Source: RGIG3701 sp017403345 (GTDB lineage: Bacteria > Planctomycetota > Planctomycetia > Pirellulales > Thermoguttaceae). From it: DNA of 64,000 bases. How positions within the stretch are numbered: the stretch's first letter is position 1; each line of letters opens with the position of its first letter. Both the position numbers and the translations under genes were made by a program. The notes under the pieces were generated by a model. That model ran no database searches. It saw nothing but the letters and a program-made list of their open reading frames with translations, and had not been told where the DNA came from. The stretch lies in contig JAFQOH010000236.1 in NCBI GenBank assembly GCA_017403345.1, positions 11,137-75,136 of the forward strand, in the 5' to 3' direction. Shown piece by piece: positions 24,837-33,979 of the stretch.

Positions 24837-26465
24837 ATGACTCAGAAACTGTTTGTATCCAGAAAGATTTTAAGCGCGGGGCTGCTTGCGCTCCTGTCGT
24901 TCACTGCGAACGTTTCAGGGCAGGGAGCGATCCCTGATTCGATCCAGCTTGCTGAAGAGACGCCGGTCCAGTCGCGATTTTCCGTGCCGGTTTCTGATCG
25001 GAATGTCGTTCCGGCCCAGTACGCCGGCGTGACTCCGGTACAGACGCAGGGACCGCTCGCACCGCCCTCCGCACCGCTCGCACCCTCTGCTCCGACGGTT
25101 TACGAAGCGGCTCCGAATTACCCGGCAGATCCGCAGGCTGGAATTCCGGCATACACTCCGGACGGCAGTTTCCCGGCTGAAAGCACACCGGTCATGGAAG
25201 GTACTCCAGTCATGGACGAGTACGCTGGGATGCCGATGCCGTGTGACGGATTGTTTCTGAGTGATTTCTGTGCTCCGTATTGCGCACCGTGCGGAGGCGG
25301 GATCTTGGGGCCGGGCTGTCTCTTTGTGGAGGGATACATTGCGCAGGGTTTCAATGTAAGCAGCAATTCCAGCACGAACGGCGAGCCGATGGCGGTGAAT
25401 GACCGGGAAGGCTACCAGATGAATCAGGCCTACCTTTCCTTCGGCCGTCACGTCATGAAGGGGAGTCAGTGGTCCATCGGAGGACGCATCGACGTCATGT
25501 TCGGGACGGATTACTACTACATGACCGCTGCGGGGCTGGAAACCGACACGGACAACCAGCCGCACTGGAACAGCATGGGGGACGACCCGGGATTCCGCGC
25601 CTCGCGCAGTCTCTACGGAATGGCGCTTCCGCAGGCGTATGGCGAGATCTACGCTCCGATCCTCCGCGGCGTCGATGTGAAGATCGGCCATTTCCATTCC
25701 GTCATGGGGTTTGAGTCGAATCAGGCAAATCAGAACTTCTTCTACTCCCGCTCCTACACGAGCGTTTACGGTATGCCGACCAGCATGACGGGCGTCATGA
25801 CCGACTGGAAGATCACGGACAGTCTGAGCATCATCGCGGGCGCCGTCAATGAGTGGAACGCCTTCGATACGCCGGAAGATCATTTTTCTTTCGTCGTTGG
25901 CGCGGCCTATGAAAATCTGTGCGGAAACTTTGCGCTTTCCGCCCTCGTGATGAGCGGGAAACAGTCCGCCGCTGCTTTCCAGGCAAACGGACACGATGAG
26001 GGCGCAAACTCCACCGTCGTGGACGTTTTCGCGAAATTCAAGCTCACCGACCGGCTCGCGTATGTGGCAGAATTCAACTACGGAACGAACGACGCGGAGG
26101 TCTACGACATTCTGGACGACTCGACGTTCAAGGGACGGAATTGGTACGGATTCAGCAACTACCTCTTCTACTGCATGAGCGACACACTGACGCTCGGAGC
26201 GCGGTTCGAGTGGTTCTGCGACAAGGAAAACACGGCTGTCACCGGCGGTCAGAACACGACGTTTGCCAACGTGGGCGTGAATTACTTCTCCTGGACCTTC
26301 GGCGCGAACTGGGATCCGTGTCCCTGGCTGACCGTTCGTCCCGAAATGCGCTGGGACTACTGCGACCTTGAACTGGATGTGGACGGCGAGACCTTCTACG
26401 CCTATGACCGCAACTCGGCAAACTACCAGTTCACCGTCTCCTGCGATGCGGTCATAAGATTCTGA
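24837..26465 (+). CDS. Outer-membrane beta-barrel porin (BBP2-like)
   Basis: A 542-residue exported protein. The signal peptide spans about 1-28 (ending in FTANVSGQG). A Pro/Ala-rich stretch (about 55-125) and a Cys-rich segment (FCAPYCAPCGGGILGPGC) follow. The remainder (about 150-542) alternates polar and hydrophobic residues with many aromatic girdle positions and ends in Phe after VIRF, the hallmark of a BAM-inserted barrel. It resembles the BBP2-type planctomycete porins I know of. The start at 24837 is preceded by AAGGA and begins the signal; an upstream in-frame ATG lacks these. A strong terminator follows. It is probably a general diffusion channel. Confidence 0.82.
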   Translation: MTQKLFVSRKILSAGLLALLSFTANVSGQGAIPDSIQLAEETPVQSRFSVPVSDRNVVPAQYAGVTPVQTQGPLAPPSAPLAPSAPTVYEAAPNYPADPQAGIPAYTPDGSFPAESTPVMEGTPVMDEYAGMPMPCDGLFLSDFCAPYCAPCGGGILGPGCLFVEGYIAQGFNVSSNSSTNGEPMAVNDREGYQMNQAYLSFGRHVMKGSQWSIGGRIDVMFGTDYYYMTAAGLETDTDNQPHWNSMGDDPGFRASRSLYGMALPQAYGEIYAPILRGVDVKIGHFHSVMGFESNQANQNFFYSRSYTSVYGMPTSMTGVMTDWKITDSLSIIAGAVNEWNAFDTPEDHFSFVVGAAYENLCGNFALSALVMSGKQSAAAFQANGHDEGANSTVVDVFAKFKLTDRLAYVAEFNYGTNDAEVYDILDDSTFKGRNWYGFSNYLFYCMSDTLTLGARFEWFCDKENTAVTGGQNTTFANVGVNYFSWTFGANWDPCPWLTVRPEMRWDYCDLELDVDGETFYAYDRNSANYQFTVSCDAVIRF

Positions 26466-26492
26466 CACAAACCCCCGAACACACTTCCTAAA

Positions 26493-26525
26493 ACGGCTTG
26501 CGGGAGACTGCAAGTCGTTTTTTTT
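26493..26525 (+). terminator. Rho-independent terminator of the porin gene
   Basis: ACGGCTTGC (26493-26501) pairs with GCAAGTCGT (26510-26518, one G-T pair) and runs into a T-tract of eight bases. Confidence 0.88.
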
Positions 26526-26567
26526 CTTGAAAGAGGGACCAATTTTCACAAAATTTATATCCCCCCC

Positions 26568-26595
26568 TTGACAGGATCACAATTTCCTGTACTGT
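26568..26595 (+). promoter_or_regulatory. Promoter of the SUMF1-family gene
   Basis: A perfect TTGACA (26568-26573) with a weak -10 candidate TACTGT (26590-26595), spacer 16 bp; AGGAGA precedes the start codon at 26644. Confidence 0.5.
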
Positions 26596-26643
26596 AAGAT
26601 TTTCAACGCGTTCAACTTTCATTCGAAGATCCAGGAGAAGTTT

Positions 26644-27559
26644 ATGAAACGAATTCTATTTATGTTCCTGTTTCTGTTCGCGTGCGTCTTGACGGTCCGT
26701 GCAGAGGAACTGGCAACTTACAAAGCCGGCGGCCGCCGTGTCTGGACCGTCGACGGCATCGATTACGCTTTCCGCTGGTGTCCGCCGGGCACGTTCATGA
26801 TGGGGAGTCCATCCAATGAAGCAGGGCGTGATAATGACGAAAAGCAGCATGAAGTAACGCTGACGCACGGCTTCTGGATGCTCGAGACGGAAGTGACGCA
26901 GGCGATGTGGCAGAGCGTGATGGGCGACAAGATGAATGAGAATGGCGATAAGATGAATGAGAATGGCGATAAGAAAAATGAGAATGGCGATAAGAAAAAT
27001 GAGAATGGCGATAAGAAAAATGAGAATGGCGATAAGAAAAATGAGAATGGCGATAAGAAGAATGAGAAGGGATCCCAGGATCCAGTGGATCATGTGAGTT
27101 GGATGGAATGCGATGAGTTTTGTCGTAAACTTGCATCGAAACTTGGCATGACGGTGAGTTTAGCAATGGAGGCGCAGTGGGAGTATGCGTGTTGGGCAGG
27201 TACGACGACGGCGTGTGCTGGAGATCTTGATCAGATGGGCTGGTACAGGAACAACTGCGGTGGTAAAACTCATCCGGTTGGCCAAAAGCAGCCGAATGCT
27301 TGGGGACTTTACGACATGTACGGTAATGTGTGGGAGTGGTGTCAGAACTGGTACGGTGAAAATTATTACGCCGAGTTCGCCAACGAGCGACCCGACAGGC
27401 CCTTCTAGCGGATCGCTCCGGGTCAACCGAGGGTGCTGCGGCTGGTATTACGACGCTCAGTTCTGTCGCTCTGCGGAGCGGGGCTGGCGTATGCCGGATT
27501 CTCGAGGGTTCAACCTTGGCTTCCGCGCAGTTCTGGCAGATCCAGTCCCGGAGAAATAG
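26644..27559 (+). pseudogene. Secreted SUMF1/FGE-sulfatase-domain protein, frameshifted
   Basis: A signal peptide (MKRILFMFLFLFACVLTVRA) is followed by a formylglycine-generating-enzyme-type domain: FMMGSPSNEAGRDNDEKQHE, EVTQAMWQSVMG, PVDHVSWMECDEFCRKL, EAQWEYACWAG, GLYDMYGNVWEWCQNWYGE. The first frame then stops at 27408, but the family's next motifs (SPTSDPTGPSSGSLRVNRG, QFCRSAER, GFNLGFRAVL) continue in another frame to a stop at 27559. Removing one T at 27376-27377 joins them into a single 304-residue protein. Between VMGDK and PVDH, where relatives have a short NPS-type loop, there is a 21-bp tandem array. The frameshift may be real decay or a sequencing error; the intact first part is 254 residues. 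Confidence 0.8.
26924..27072 (+). repeat. In-frame 21-bp tandem array (about 7 copies) in the SUMF1-family gene
   Basis: The unit AATGAGAATGGCGATAAGAA plus A (or a variant with G at two positions) codes for the heptad NENGDKK/NENGDKM. It expands a surface loop of the domain without changing frame. Confidence 0.93.
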
Positions 27560-27756
27560 AGCGCAGCACTTTCGCCGGGAGTTGATGTTTTGCGTCAGCC
27601 ATTCGGCCGAATTCTAAGTTTTTTCTTACTTCCGCGCGGCAAATGCGCATACGCGCTGTATCGCCGCACACTACCCCCTCCGCCTCACTTCGCGATCTGC
27701 CTCTCTTAAAACAGGGGAGAATTTTTCCAGTTTCCCCATTGGGACTTCCCATATTC

Positions 27757-29040
27757 TTAGTGCAGCCCTTCGTTTAGAGCGTCGAGGATGTCTTCGATGT
27801 GCTCCAAACCGATCGACAGACGGATCATTTCCGGAGCGATCCCCGCGTGTCGGAGCGCGTCGTCCGGCAGCTGCGAGTGCGTCGTGCTTGCGGGGTGGAT
27901 GATGAGGCTTTTCGCGTCGCCGACGTTTGCCAGAATGCTGAAAAGCGGTGTGCTGTCCACGACTTTCCGCGCCTCCGCGCTTCCTCCGTGAACTCCGAAG
28001 ACGACCATGCCGCCGGCGCCGTTTGTGAGGTACTTTTGCGCGAGCGGGAACGATGGGTCTTTTTCAAGGCCAGGGTATCGGACCCACTTTACTTTGGGGT
28101 GTGTACTTAAAAATTTCGCAGCAGCCAGCGCATTTTGACTGTGCCGTTCCATCCGGAGCGGGAGCGTTTCGACTCCCTGCAGAAACTGCCATGCCGAGTC
28201 AGGAGAAAGTGTAGGTCCCAGATTCCGCAATCCGACGATACGGAGGCGAAGTGCGAATGCAAGCGGGTTCAGATTCCCTAAATCATGTGCGAAACGCAAT
28301 CCATGGTATCCCCGGTCCGGTTCGTTGTACAGTCCAAATTTCGTGTCCGTCCAGTCAAAATTTCCCGCGTCTGTCACGATACCGCCGATCCCCGTTCCGT
28401 GTCCGCCGATCCATTTCGACATGGAGTGGATCACGATATTTGCACCATATTCTATTGGCCGAAGGAGCGTCGGCGGGGTGAATGTCGCGTCTACGATCAA
28501 TGGTAAATGGTACTTTTGCGCGAGTTTGGCATAGCCTTCAAGATCTGCGGTATCGAGCGACGGATTCCCGATCGTTTCCACGAAAAGCGCGCGTGTCCGT
28601 TCCGAGATCAGCGCCTCTGTCTTCTCAAAATCGTTCACCGGCGCAAACCGCGTCGTGATCCTCTGCTGCGGAAGTATCGCGTCGAATTGGGTGAACGTTC
28701 CGCCGTACAAACTGCTTGAAGAGACGAGTTCGTCCCCCTGCTGAAGGATATTCGTTACGGTAAAGTAGATTGCTGCTGTCCCGCTTGCAAACGTCACGGC
28801 AGCCGCGCCGCCTTCGAGAGCCGCGATGCGTTTTTCGAGTACGTCGTTCGTTGGATTCATCAGCCGGGCGTAAATATTTCCCATCTCCTTCAGCGCGAAA
28901 AGATCCGCACCGTGCTGCGAGTCTCTGAAATTAAACGCTGTCGTCCGATAGACCGGGACGGCCCGCGACATCGTGACGGGATCCGGCGTCTGACCTGCAT
29001 GGATCGCAAGCGTTTCCGGATGAAGTTTTTTAGCGCTCAT
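27757..29040 (-). CDS. metY: O-acetylhomoserine sulfhydrylase MetY
   Basis: A 427-residue PLP enzyme of the Cys/Met-metabolism family that makes homocysteine (or cysteine) from O-acetyl-homoserine (or -serine) and sulfide. The PLP lysine is in HSMSKWIGGHG (about 207-217). YARLMNPTNDVLEKR near the N-terminus and FGLEH-like C-terminal RLSIGLEHIEDI are typical, and the length matches MetY rather than the shorter MetB/MetC. AAGGAGAA precedes the ATG. It is monocistronic with its own promoter and a small inverted repeat in the leader that may be an operator for a sulfur or methionine regulator. Confidence 0.94.
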   Translation of the reverse strand: MSAKKLHPETLAIHAGQTPDPVTMSRAVPVYRTTAFNFRDSQHGADLFALKEMGNIYARLMNPTNDVLEKRIAALEGGAAAVTFASGTAAIYFTVTNILQQGDELVSSSSLYGGTFTQFDAILPQQRITTRFAPVNDFEKTEALISERTRALFVETIGNPSLDTADLEGYAKLAQKYHLPLIVDATFTPPTLLRPIEYGANIVIHSMSKWIGGHGTGIGGIVTDAGNFDWTDTKFGLYNEPDRGYHGLRFAHDLGNLNPLAFALRLRIVGLRNLGPTLSPDSAWQFLQGVETLPLRMERHSQNALAAAKFLSTHPKVKWVRYPGLEKDPSFPLAQKYLTNGAGGMVVFGVHGGSAEARKVVDSTPLFSILANVGDAKSLIIHPASTTHSQLPDDALRHAGIAPEMIRLSIGLEHIEDILDALNEGLH

Positions 29041-29057
29041 GCTTTTGTTCTCCTTTT

Positions 29058-29105
29058 CTACCTAAATGGTAGTTTATATTGTACCAAACCGCGATTTTGT
29101 GTCAA
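29058..29105 (-). promoter_or_regulatory. metY promoter and adjoining inverted repeat
   Basis: On the minus strand TTGACA (rc of 29100-29105) and TACAAT (rc of 29078-29083) have a 16-bp spacer. Just downstream is the inverted repeat CTACC-taaat-GGTAG (29058-29072), overlapping the expected transcription start and leader, which suggests operator control. Confidence 0.7.
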
Positions 29106-29150
29106 GGGGGAGGGGATGGCGACGGTGATCCTGTATTTCTGGAGTCCTCC

Positions 29151-29179
29151 TTGCATTTTCAGAAAATTTCTGATATAAT
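29151..29179 (+). promoter_or_regulatory. kdsA promoter
   Basis: TTGCAT (29151-29156) and a perfect TATAAT (29174-29179), spacer 17 bp, 46 bases before the kdsA ATG; GGAGGG follows as ribosome binding site. It is divergent from the metY promoter 46 bp away. Confidence 0.78.
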
Positions 29180-29224
29180 GGTGCCGTAAGATGTTTTTGG
29201 GGTTCCTGTTCAGCGGAGGGAAAG

Positions 29225-30064
29225 ATGCCGAGTCGAAAAATTGAGATCGCTCCGAAAGTCAGCGTCGGCGGAGCGGATGCCGAGACGTTTACGCTCATCG
29301 CAGGGCCGTGCGCGCTCGAAGGGGAAACGATGGTCTTGGAAACGGCAGAAAAACTGACGGAGATCTGCGAGGAACTGCGCATTCCGTTCGTTTTTAAGGG
29401 GTCGTTCGACAAAGCGAATCGGACGTCGATCTTCTCTCCGCGCGGCGTTGGTCTGGAAGAAGGACTTCGGATCCTTGAGAAAGTCCGAAAAACGTTCGGG
29501 GTCCCGGTCGTCACGGACGTTCACGAAACGATCCAGTGCGCAGCGGTGGGGGAAGTCGTTAATATGCTCCAGATCCCGGCGTTTCTCGCACGGCAAACGG
29601 ATCTTCTCGTTGCGGCCGCACGGACCGGGAAGGCTGTGAATGTCAAGAAAGGACAGTTCATGGCACCCGACGACATGAAGAATGCCGCGGCAAAACTCTG
29701 TGAAGCCGGAAACGAAAAGATCCTCCTCTGCGAGCGCGGCACGTCGTTCGGATACCATCGTCTTGTGGTTGATTTCACGGGGATACTCGAAATGCAGGAA
29801 CTTGGTTTCCCGGTCGTGTTTGATGCGACGCATAGTGTACAGAAACCAGGAGGAAACGGTACGAGCAGCGGCGGAAATCGTGAGTTCGTCCCTCCTCTCA
29901 TGAATGCGGCTCTGACGGTCGGTGTGGATGCGGTCTTTGCCGAGATCCATCCCGATCCGGACTCTGCCATTTCCGACGCAGCGAATCAGCTCCGGCTTTC
30001 CGACGCTCGGGAGATCCTTGCCCGCGCACTCGATTTTGACCAGTGTCGCAGACGCGGAGGCTAG
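29225..30064 (+). CDS. kdsA: 3-deoxy-8-phosphooctulonate (Kdo-8-P) synthase KdsA
   Basis: A 279-residue aldolase that condenses phosphoenolpyruvate with arabinose-5-phosphate to Kdo-8-phosphate, the first committed step to the Kdo of LPS inner core. IAGPCALEG near the N-terminus, FKGSFDKANRTSI, and the GYHRLVVDF and DATHSVQKPG segments are diagnostic. The Cys in AGPCALE is the metal-binding position of the metal-dependent KdsA class, although metal dependence also needs other residues. The length fits. The presence of this gene implies an LPS-type outer membrane. Confidence 0.95.
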   Translation: MPSRKIEIAPKVSVGGADAETFTLIAGPCALEGETMVLETAEKLTEICEELRIPFVFKGSFDKANRTSIFSPRGVGLEEGLRILEKVRKTFGVPVVTDVHETIQCAAVGEVVNMLQIPAFLARQTDLLVAAARTGKAVNVKKGQFMAPDDMKNAAAKLCEAGNEKILLCERGTSFGYHRLVVDFTGILEMQELGFPVVFDATHSVQKPGGNGTSSGGNREFVPPLMNAALTVGVDAVFAEIHPDPDSAISDAANQLRLSDAREILARALDFDQCRRRGG

Positions 30065-30087
30065 GGAAAACTGTAAGTGTACGAAAC

Positions 30088-30105
30088 GGAATGAAATTTC
30101 ATTCC
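30088..30105. repeat. Perfect 18-bp palindrome between kdsA and the archaemetzincin gene
   Basis: GGAATGAAATTTCATTCC is its own reverse complement. It sits between two convergent genes and has no T-run beside it. It may be a weak bidirectional terminator or a protein-binding site. Confidence 0.6.
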
Positions 30106-30116
30106 TCGTCTTTCGT

Positions 30117-31025
30117 TCATTGCGCCTCGAGGCACGCTTCGGCAAATTCCGCTTCGGGGAGCAGGGCGTTTTCTTCGTAAAATTCCTGAAGGGCCGTCCA
30201 GCGTTTGCGGAAATTGAATTTCACCGCGTAATGGAGTTTCGCCAGACATACCGGACACATTTCCAGCGGCTGCGTGTCGGACTCTTCGAGCGAGTTACTC
30301 CCGTTCATATTGCATCGGTGACGGATGCAGTGGAGCATCGAGAACATATGGCCCGTCTCGTGAGTCGCCAGACGAAGCGTGCGGCGGAGGACTTCCGTGT
30401 ACTGTTGCTCGTCCTCCGGGTCTCCGTTCCGCGCGATCGACCAGACTCCGACTCTGTGCCGATACGCAGCGTAGCCGAAACAGAAATTCCAGTCATTTCC
30501 GGGCCAGAGATCCGTCGAGGTGAACATCAGGCAGGCGGCCGCGTTTTTCGGAACACGCGGATAGAGGACCTTTTCCAGCAGGTACATGACGTTGAACTGC
30601 TCCTGGTCGGCCGTTCCCGGCAGGATCCGTCTCGCTTTTTTCGGCACGATGGAGTCCGAAAGCGGTTTCAGACGGCGCACTTCCAGACCGTAGAAGATCT
30701 CAAGATATTCGCACGTTTTGTCGAGGATCTCCTCCTGCTTTTCGGTGAACTCGCCAAGCGTCTGCACGTAGAGGAACTTTCGCTGTTTCGTTGCCCGAAC
30801 GGGCTGACTCTGCACATACTGGGAAAAGGACTGGTCCGGCTCGCGCTGCTCAAACTGCCAGTCGCCCGGCTTCGGTTCCGGAAAATCATCGTAGATCCCC
30901 GCTGCCTGCACTTTTTTCGCGAACGCCGGCAGGACCGCTTTCCTCTGCGCGAACGCGTCCGCTGCCAACCCCAAAACCAGACCGACCGCCAAAAGAAACC
31001 GCAGTGCAGGAAATACCTCTTTCAT
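30117..31025 (-). CDS. Exported archaemetzincin-like zinc protease
   Basis: A 302-residue protein with a signal peptide (about 1-27, ending ADAFAQ) and an archaemetzincin-type zinc site at about 219-231: HETGHMFSMLHC. In typical members the motif is HExxHxxGxxHC, so Ser replaces the usual Gly. The further pattern CxxxxCNM followed by CPVC provides the family's structural Cys4 site. Known archaemetzincins are mostly intracellular, so the signal peptide is unusual. It faces kdsA tail to tail across 52 bases that include an 18-bp palindrome (30088-30105). Substrate is unknown. Confidence 0.8.
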   Translation of the reverse strand: MKEVFPALRFLLAVGLVLGLAADAFAQRKAVLPAFAKKVQAAGIYDDFPEPKPGDWQFEQREPDQSFSQYVQSQPVRATKQRKFLYVQTLGEFTEKQEEILDKTCEYLEIFYGLEVRRLKPLSDSIVPKKARRILPGTADQEQFNVMYLLEKVLYPRVPKNAAACLMFTSTDLWPGNDWNFCFGYAAYRHRVGVWSIARNGDPEDEQQYTEVLRRTLRLATHETGHMFSMLHCIRHRCNMNGSNSLEESDTQPLEMCPVCLAKLHYAVKFNFRKRWTALQEFYEENALLPEAEFAEACLEAQ

Positions 31026-31246
31026 TGTTCATCCTCCATTTTTCGGGAATTTTTGCCGTTTCTCAAAAAAACGCGTTTCTTTTTTTCGCGCCAAGGCGCA
31101 AAGGTTTCGCGCGGAGAGAGAATTTTGAGATCCTCTCTTGCGCCTTTTCTACTTAAAAAATCGAAAATCGGTACACGTCCGTGCATTCAGAGTGATCCCA
31201 TCAGCAAAAATCACGATGCCCAACCGCACGCGGCTGCCGAATCAAC

Positions 31247-33769
31247 CTAAATCCCGTGCGTCAGCTTGAACCATTTGACTTTCAGCTGGACCATTAATGG
31301 ACAGCCAGCGAATGCTTCCCTCCCAATGCTCGTCACGCTGTTGGGGATCGTCACGGATTTGAGGTTCTCGCAGTACCAGAACGCGAACTCTCCAATGCTC
31401 GTCACGCTGTCGGGGATCGTCACGGATGTGAGGCTGGAACAGTTGTAGAATACCCAATTTCCAATGCTCGTCACACTGTCGGGGATCGTCACGGATGTGA
31501 GGCTATTGCAACCGTGGAATGCGGAATATCCAATGCTCGTCACGCTGTTGGGGATCGTCACGGACGTGAGACTCTTGCAGCTGTCGAACGCTCTTTTTCC
31601 AATGCGCGTCACGCTGTTGGGGATCGTCACGGACGTGAGGATGGAGCAGTAGGAGAACGCTTCATTTCCAATGCTCGTCACGCCGTGAGGGATGGTGACG
31701 GCGGAGGCGGAGCCGGTGTATTTCGTGATCGTGACGGTGTTGCCGTCGATGGTGTACTCGAACTTCCATTTCTTCAATGTAGCCTTAAGCTCCTCGCGGG
31801 AAACTTCTGTTGTTGATGCAGATTTTGCCGCCGAAGCGGGGGCAACTGCCTGAAATTGGATTTCCTGTTTCTTCGCATACTTCTCCGCCTCTGACCCGGA
31901 CGTGCCGTAGATCGTGAGGCTCTCGCAACCGCCGAACGCGTTCTCTCCAATTCTCTTTACAGTGCTAGGGATCGTTACAGATACGAGGTTCGTGCACTTG
32001 GAGAACACCTCATCTCCAATACTCGTCACACTGTCAGGGATCGTCACAGATTTGAGGCTTCTGCAACCGATGAACGCGCGATTTCCAATGCTCGTCACGC
32101 TTTTGGGGATCGTCACCGACGTGAGGCTCTCGCAGAAGCTGAACGCGTAACTTCCAATGCTCGTCACGCTGTTGGGGATGGTGCATTCGGTGAGGCCCTT
32201 GCCGCACGGGACCTGAATGAGCGTTTTGCCGTCGGCGGAGAACAGGATTCCGTCCACGCTCTTGAAATGCGTATTGCCCGCGGAGACTTGGATCTCGGTC
32301 AGTTTATCGCACCCGGTAAATGGAGCGTATCCAATGCTCGTCACGCCGTTGGGGATCGTCACCGATGTGAGGCTCTCGCAGAAGATGAACGCGTAATTTC
32401 CAATGCTCGTCACGCTGTTGGGAATCATCACCGACGTGAGGTTCTTGCAGTCGCAGAACGCGTAATTTCCAATGCTCGTCACGCTGTCGGGAATCGTCAC
32501 GGACGTGAGGCTATCGCAGCCGCTGAACGCGTAATATCCAATGCTCGTCACGCTGTTGGGGATCGTCACCGACGTGAGGCGCCCGCAACAGCTGAACGCG
32601 TAATATCCAATGCTCGTCACGCTGTTGGGGATCGTCACGGACGTGAGGGTGGAGCAGTAGGAGAACGCTCCATTTCCAATGCTCGTCACGCCGCGGGGGA
32701 TGGTGACGGCGGAGGCGGAGCCGGTGTATTTCGTGATCGTGACGGAATCACCGGAGATACTGTATTGGAACTGTCCTTTCAGTTCATCTTCCAATTTTTC
32801 ACGGGGAGTTTTTTCCCGTTCCTGTCGTTCCCGTTCCTGTCGTTCCCGTTCTTCACCGTTGCAGAGGGCTTCAAAAAAGGCGGTGCAGGTGGGGAAGCGG
32901 GCGGTCATTTCCCGGTTCAGGGCGCGGAAGAGAGCGTTGTTGACGGAAGCGGCAAGGTGTGCGATCGGGGAGGGCGGGAGCGTTTTCAGTACCGCGTAGT
33001 GTTCACGGTTTCTGCCGGGGAATGGGAGTCGGCCGGCAAGGAGTTCGTACGTCAGGACGGCAAGCGAGTACTGGTCCGTGGACGCGTTCTGCGGGTCGGC
33101 CACATGCTGTTCCGGAGCCATGTATGCCGGCGTTCCGGAGTTGGTGCGGCTTCTGCCGGTCGTCGTGTTCGTCTCCTCAGTGTGAATGCGCGCGGCGATG
33201 CCGAAATCCAGAAGCCACGGGTGGTCAAACTCTCCCGGTTTGCGGAAAACGATGTTTTCCGGTTTCACGTCCCGGTGAAAAACGCCTTCTCGGTGGACCG
33301 TGTCCAGCGCGTCGGCGATCGGATACAGGATCGGAAGGACAGACGACATTGGGAGGCCGTTTTCGTGACCAGGCTGGGCCTGAAACCACTCGCGGAGCGT
33401 CTCGCCTTCTGCGTACGCCATCACGAGAAACGTTCCGAAAACCGGGTCCATATCGATCCCCAGAAGCGGGCAGATGTTCGGATGGTAGAGCGACTGCGTC
33501 AGGTGAAAAACGCGCTCGACCTCCTTCATTGCGTCGGTATCGTCGCGGAGTTCCTGCACAAGAAGCTTGCAGACGACTTTCTGAAAATCGCGTCCTCCCA
33601 CGACCTTCATCGCCAGCCACGTCTGCCCCATTCCGCCCTCGCCGAGCTTCTTCTCGAGACGGTAGTTCTGGTGTTCACCCAAAAAATAACCGGGCGCGAG
33701 GTCCTGAAATTGTGCGGGATCCGGCTGAAAATCGCCGTCGAAAGTGGGGCGTGAATTATCGGAGGTCAT
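31247..33769 (-). CDS. Ser/Thr protein kinase fused to BspA-type leucine-rich repeats
   Basis: An 840-residue protein. A Hanks-type kinase domain (about 38-300) has all key motifs: GEGGMG loop, VVCKLL lysine, HRDVKPEN catalytic loop, LLDFG, and APE. A charged linker with RERQERERQ repeats (about 307-330) follows, then two arrays of LRR_5/BspA repeats (about 345-600 and 655-830; consensus VTIPNSVTSIGxxAFxxCxx), each introduced by a similar segment with VTITKYTGSASAVTIP. There is no signal peptide or transmembrane helix, so both the kinase and repeats appear cytoplasmic; kinase-LRR_5 proteins of this kind are known to me from planctomycetes. The repeats probably bind a protein partner or substrate. 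A short run past the last repeat ends the protein. Confidence 0.86.
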   Translation of the reverse strand: MTSDNSRPTFDGDFQPDPAQFQDLAPGYFLGEHQNYRLEKKLGEGGMGQTWLAMKVVGGRDFQKVVCKLLVQELRDDTDAMKEVERVFHLTQSLYHPNICPLLGIDMDPVFGTFLVMAYAEGETLREWFQAQPGHENGLPMSSVLPILYPIADALDTVHREGVFHRDVKPENIVFRKPGEFDHPWLLDFGIAARIHTEETNTTTGRSRTNSGTPAYMAPEQHVADPQNASTDQYSLAVLTYELLAGRLPFPGRNREHYAVLKTLPPSPIAHLAASVNNALFRALNREMTARFPTCTAFFEALCNGEERERQERERQEREKTPREKLEDELKGQFQYSISGDSVTITKYTGSASAVTIPRGVTSIGNGAFSYCSTLTSVTIPNSVTSIGYYAFSCCGRLTSVTIPNSVTSIGYYAFSGCDSLTSVTIPDSVTSIGNYAFCDCKNLTSVMIPNSVTSIGNYAFIFCESLTSVTIPNGVTSIGYAPFTGCDKLTEIQVSAGNTHFKSVDGILFSADGKTLIQVPCGKGLTECTIPNSVTSIGSYAFSFCESLTSVTIPKSVTSIGNRAFIGCRSLKSVTIPDSVTSIGDEVFSKCTNLVSVTIPSTVKRIGENAFGGCESLTIYGTSGSEAEKYAKKQEIQFQAVAPASAAKSASTTEVSREELKATLKKWKFEYTIDGNTVTITKYTGSASAVTIPHGVTSIGNEAFSYCSILTSVTIPNSVTRIGKRAFDSCKSLTSVTIPNSVTSIGYSAFHGCNSLTSVTIPDSVTSIGNWVFYNCSSLTSVTIPDSVTSIGEFAFWYCENLKSVTIPNSVTSIGREAFAGCPLMVQLKVKWFKLTHGI
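31300..32690 (-). repeat. 69-bp LRR-coding repeats in the kinase gene
   Basis: The segment CCAATGCTCGTCACGCTGTT recurs every 69 bp, each copy coding for one 23-residue repeat, in two blocks (about 31330-31690 and 31930-32690) separated by a less regular stretch. Several copies are nearly identical in DNA, pointing to recent duplication. Confidence 0.88.
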
Positions 33770-33979
33770 AAAAATCTCTCAAAAAAGGAAATTTCGTGTG
33801 AAACTTTCTCCATTTTACTCCAAATGCCAAAAGTTTCAAGGTCCAGAATCAAATATTTCAGAAAATTTCTCGGAAACACGCGGACTGCATACTTTGGGGA
33901 TTTCCGAAACGACAAAAAAAGAGGGAAACACACGGCGCGTTTCCCCCTTTTCATCTTAAAAATTCAAACGTTCAGGAAC

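Noticed and set aside
24915..26549. 544-codon minus-strand open frame opposite the porin
   Set aside because: Antisense shadow; no signal, no motif, no ribosome binding site.
29210..30145. 311-codon minus-strand open frame opposite kdsA
   Set aside because: Overlaps the whole of kdsA, whose identity is certain.
32267..33754. 495-codon plus-strand open frame opposite the kinase gene
   Set aside because: Its repeats mirror the LRR-coding units; no independent support.
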